A stretch of 17,643 nucleotides of DNA. It comes from Dunaliella salina (Eukaryota; Chlorophyta; Chlorophyceae; Chlamydomonadales; Dunaliellaceae). How positions within the stretch are numbered: position 1 is the first letter of the stretch; the number at the start of each line of letters is the position of its first letter. The notes under the pieces were generated by a model. The model was not told the origin of the DNA. It saw nothing but the letters and a program-made list of their open reading frames with translations, and searched no databases. Below, piece by piece: positions 17,642-17,643 of this stretch. Location: the NCBI GenBank assembly GCA_002284615.2, contig MU070058.1:85215-102857 (forward strand), read 5' to 3'. The translations under genes were made by a program, and so were the position numbers.

Positions 17642-17643
17642 AT

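Larger units (their letters stand above)
11236..17643 (+). mobile_element. LINE (non-LTR) retrotransposon, broken, continues past window end
   Basis: The order is leader, Gln/Ala-rich ORF1, APE-type endonuclease, then reverse transcriptase, all on one strand without long terminal repeats. That is the layout of APE-class LINEs, which copy by nicking the target and priming reverse transcription there. ORF1 has frame changes. ORF2 has a deletion in the endonuclease, at least two frameshifts and a 1,865-bp transposon insertion, so this copy is dead. The 3' end and tail are outside the window, so a C-terminal PD-(D/E)XK-like block such as the one at 7951-8662 cannot be tested for. The clade is not assigned. 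Confidence 0.85.

Overview
The window looks like nuclear DNA of a green-lineage eukaryote, most likely a streptophyte. Its one host gene is a PRA1 (prenylated Rab acceptor) gene resembling the plant A-type proteins, split by GT-AG introns of up to 4 kb that are full of repeats and transposon remains. A charophyte such as Chara would fit the large introns, but that is a guess. There are no bacterial-style operons, CRISPR arrays or rRNA genes.

Positions 121-7465 (+): six coding exons of the PRA1 gene (121-191, 307-382, 541-782, 4806-4929, 5435-5536, 7322-7465). The intron phases agree throughout and give 252 residues. The ATG lies in an exon upstream of the window. Intron 3 (783-4805) holds a roughly 90-bp minisatellite derived from the exon 3 end and its splice donor, a decayed hAT transposon with a BED zinc-finger remnant, a roughly 100-bp compound tandem array and two small duplications. 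Intron 5 holds poly-G tracts and a 24-bp duplication.

Positions 7466-11235: intergenic repeats. These are a perfect 18-bp palindrome, a tRNA-like (SINE-like) remnant, a retroelement ORF remnant with a PD-(D/E)XK-like signature (7951-8662), a run of short perfect hairpins (8717-9052), a stretch of decayed open frame, and the first copy of a roughly 440-bp leader (9839-10277). That leader runs into an unrecognised short ORF which is split by a clean 676-bp non-autonomous hAT element (10403-11078; 17-bp terminal inverted repeats, 8-bp target duplication).

Positions 11236-17643: a second copy of the leader heads a LINE retrotransposon. It has a Gln-rich ORF1 (11684-13099) and an APE-endonuclease/reverse-transcriptase ORF2 (from 13100). 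The two are in the same frame, separated only by one TAG. ORF2 is damaged by an internal deletion, by frameshifts and by a 1,865-bp DNA transposon (13820-15684) flanked by 5-bp repeats. The LINE continues past the right edge. The region records nested insertions (hAT into a leader-linked ORF; a DNA element into the LINE) next to and inside a host trafficking gene.
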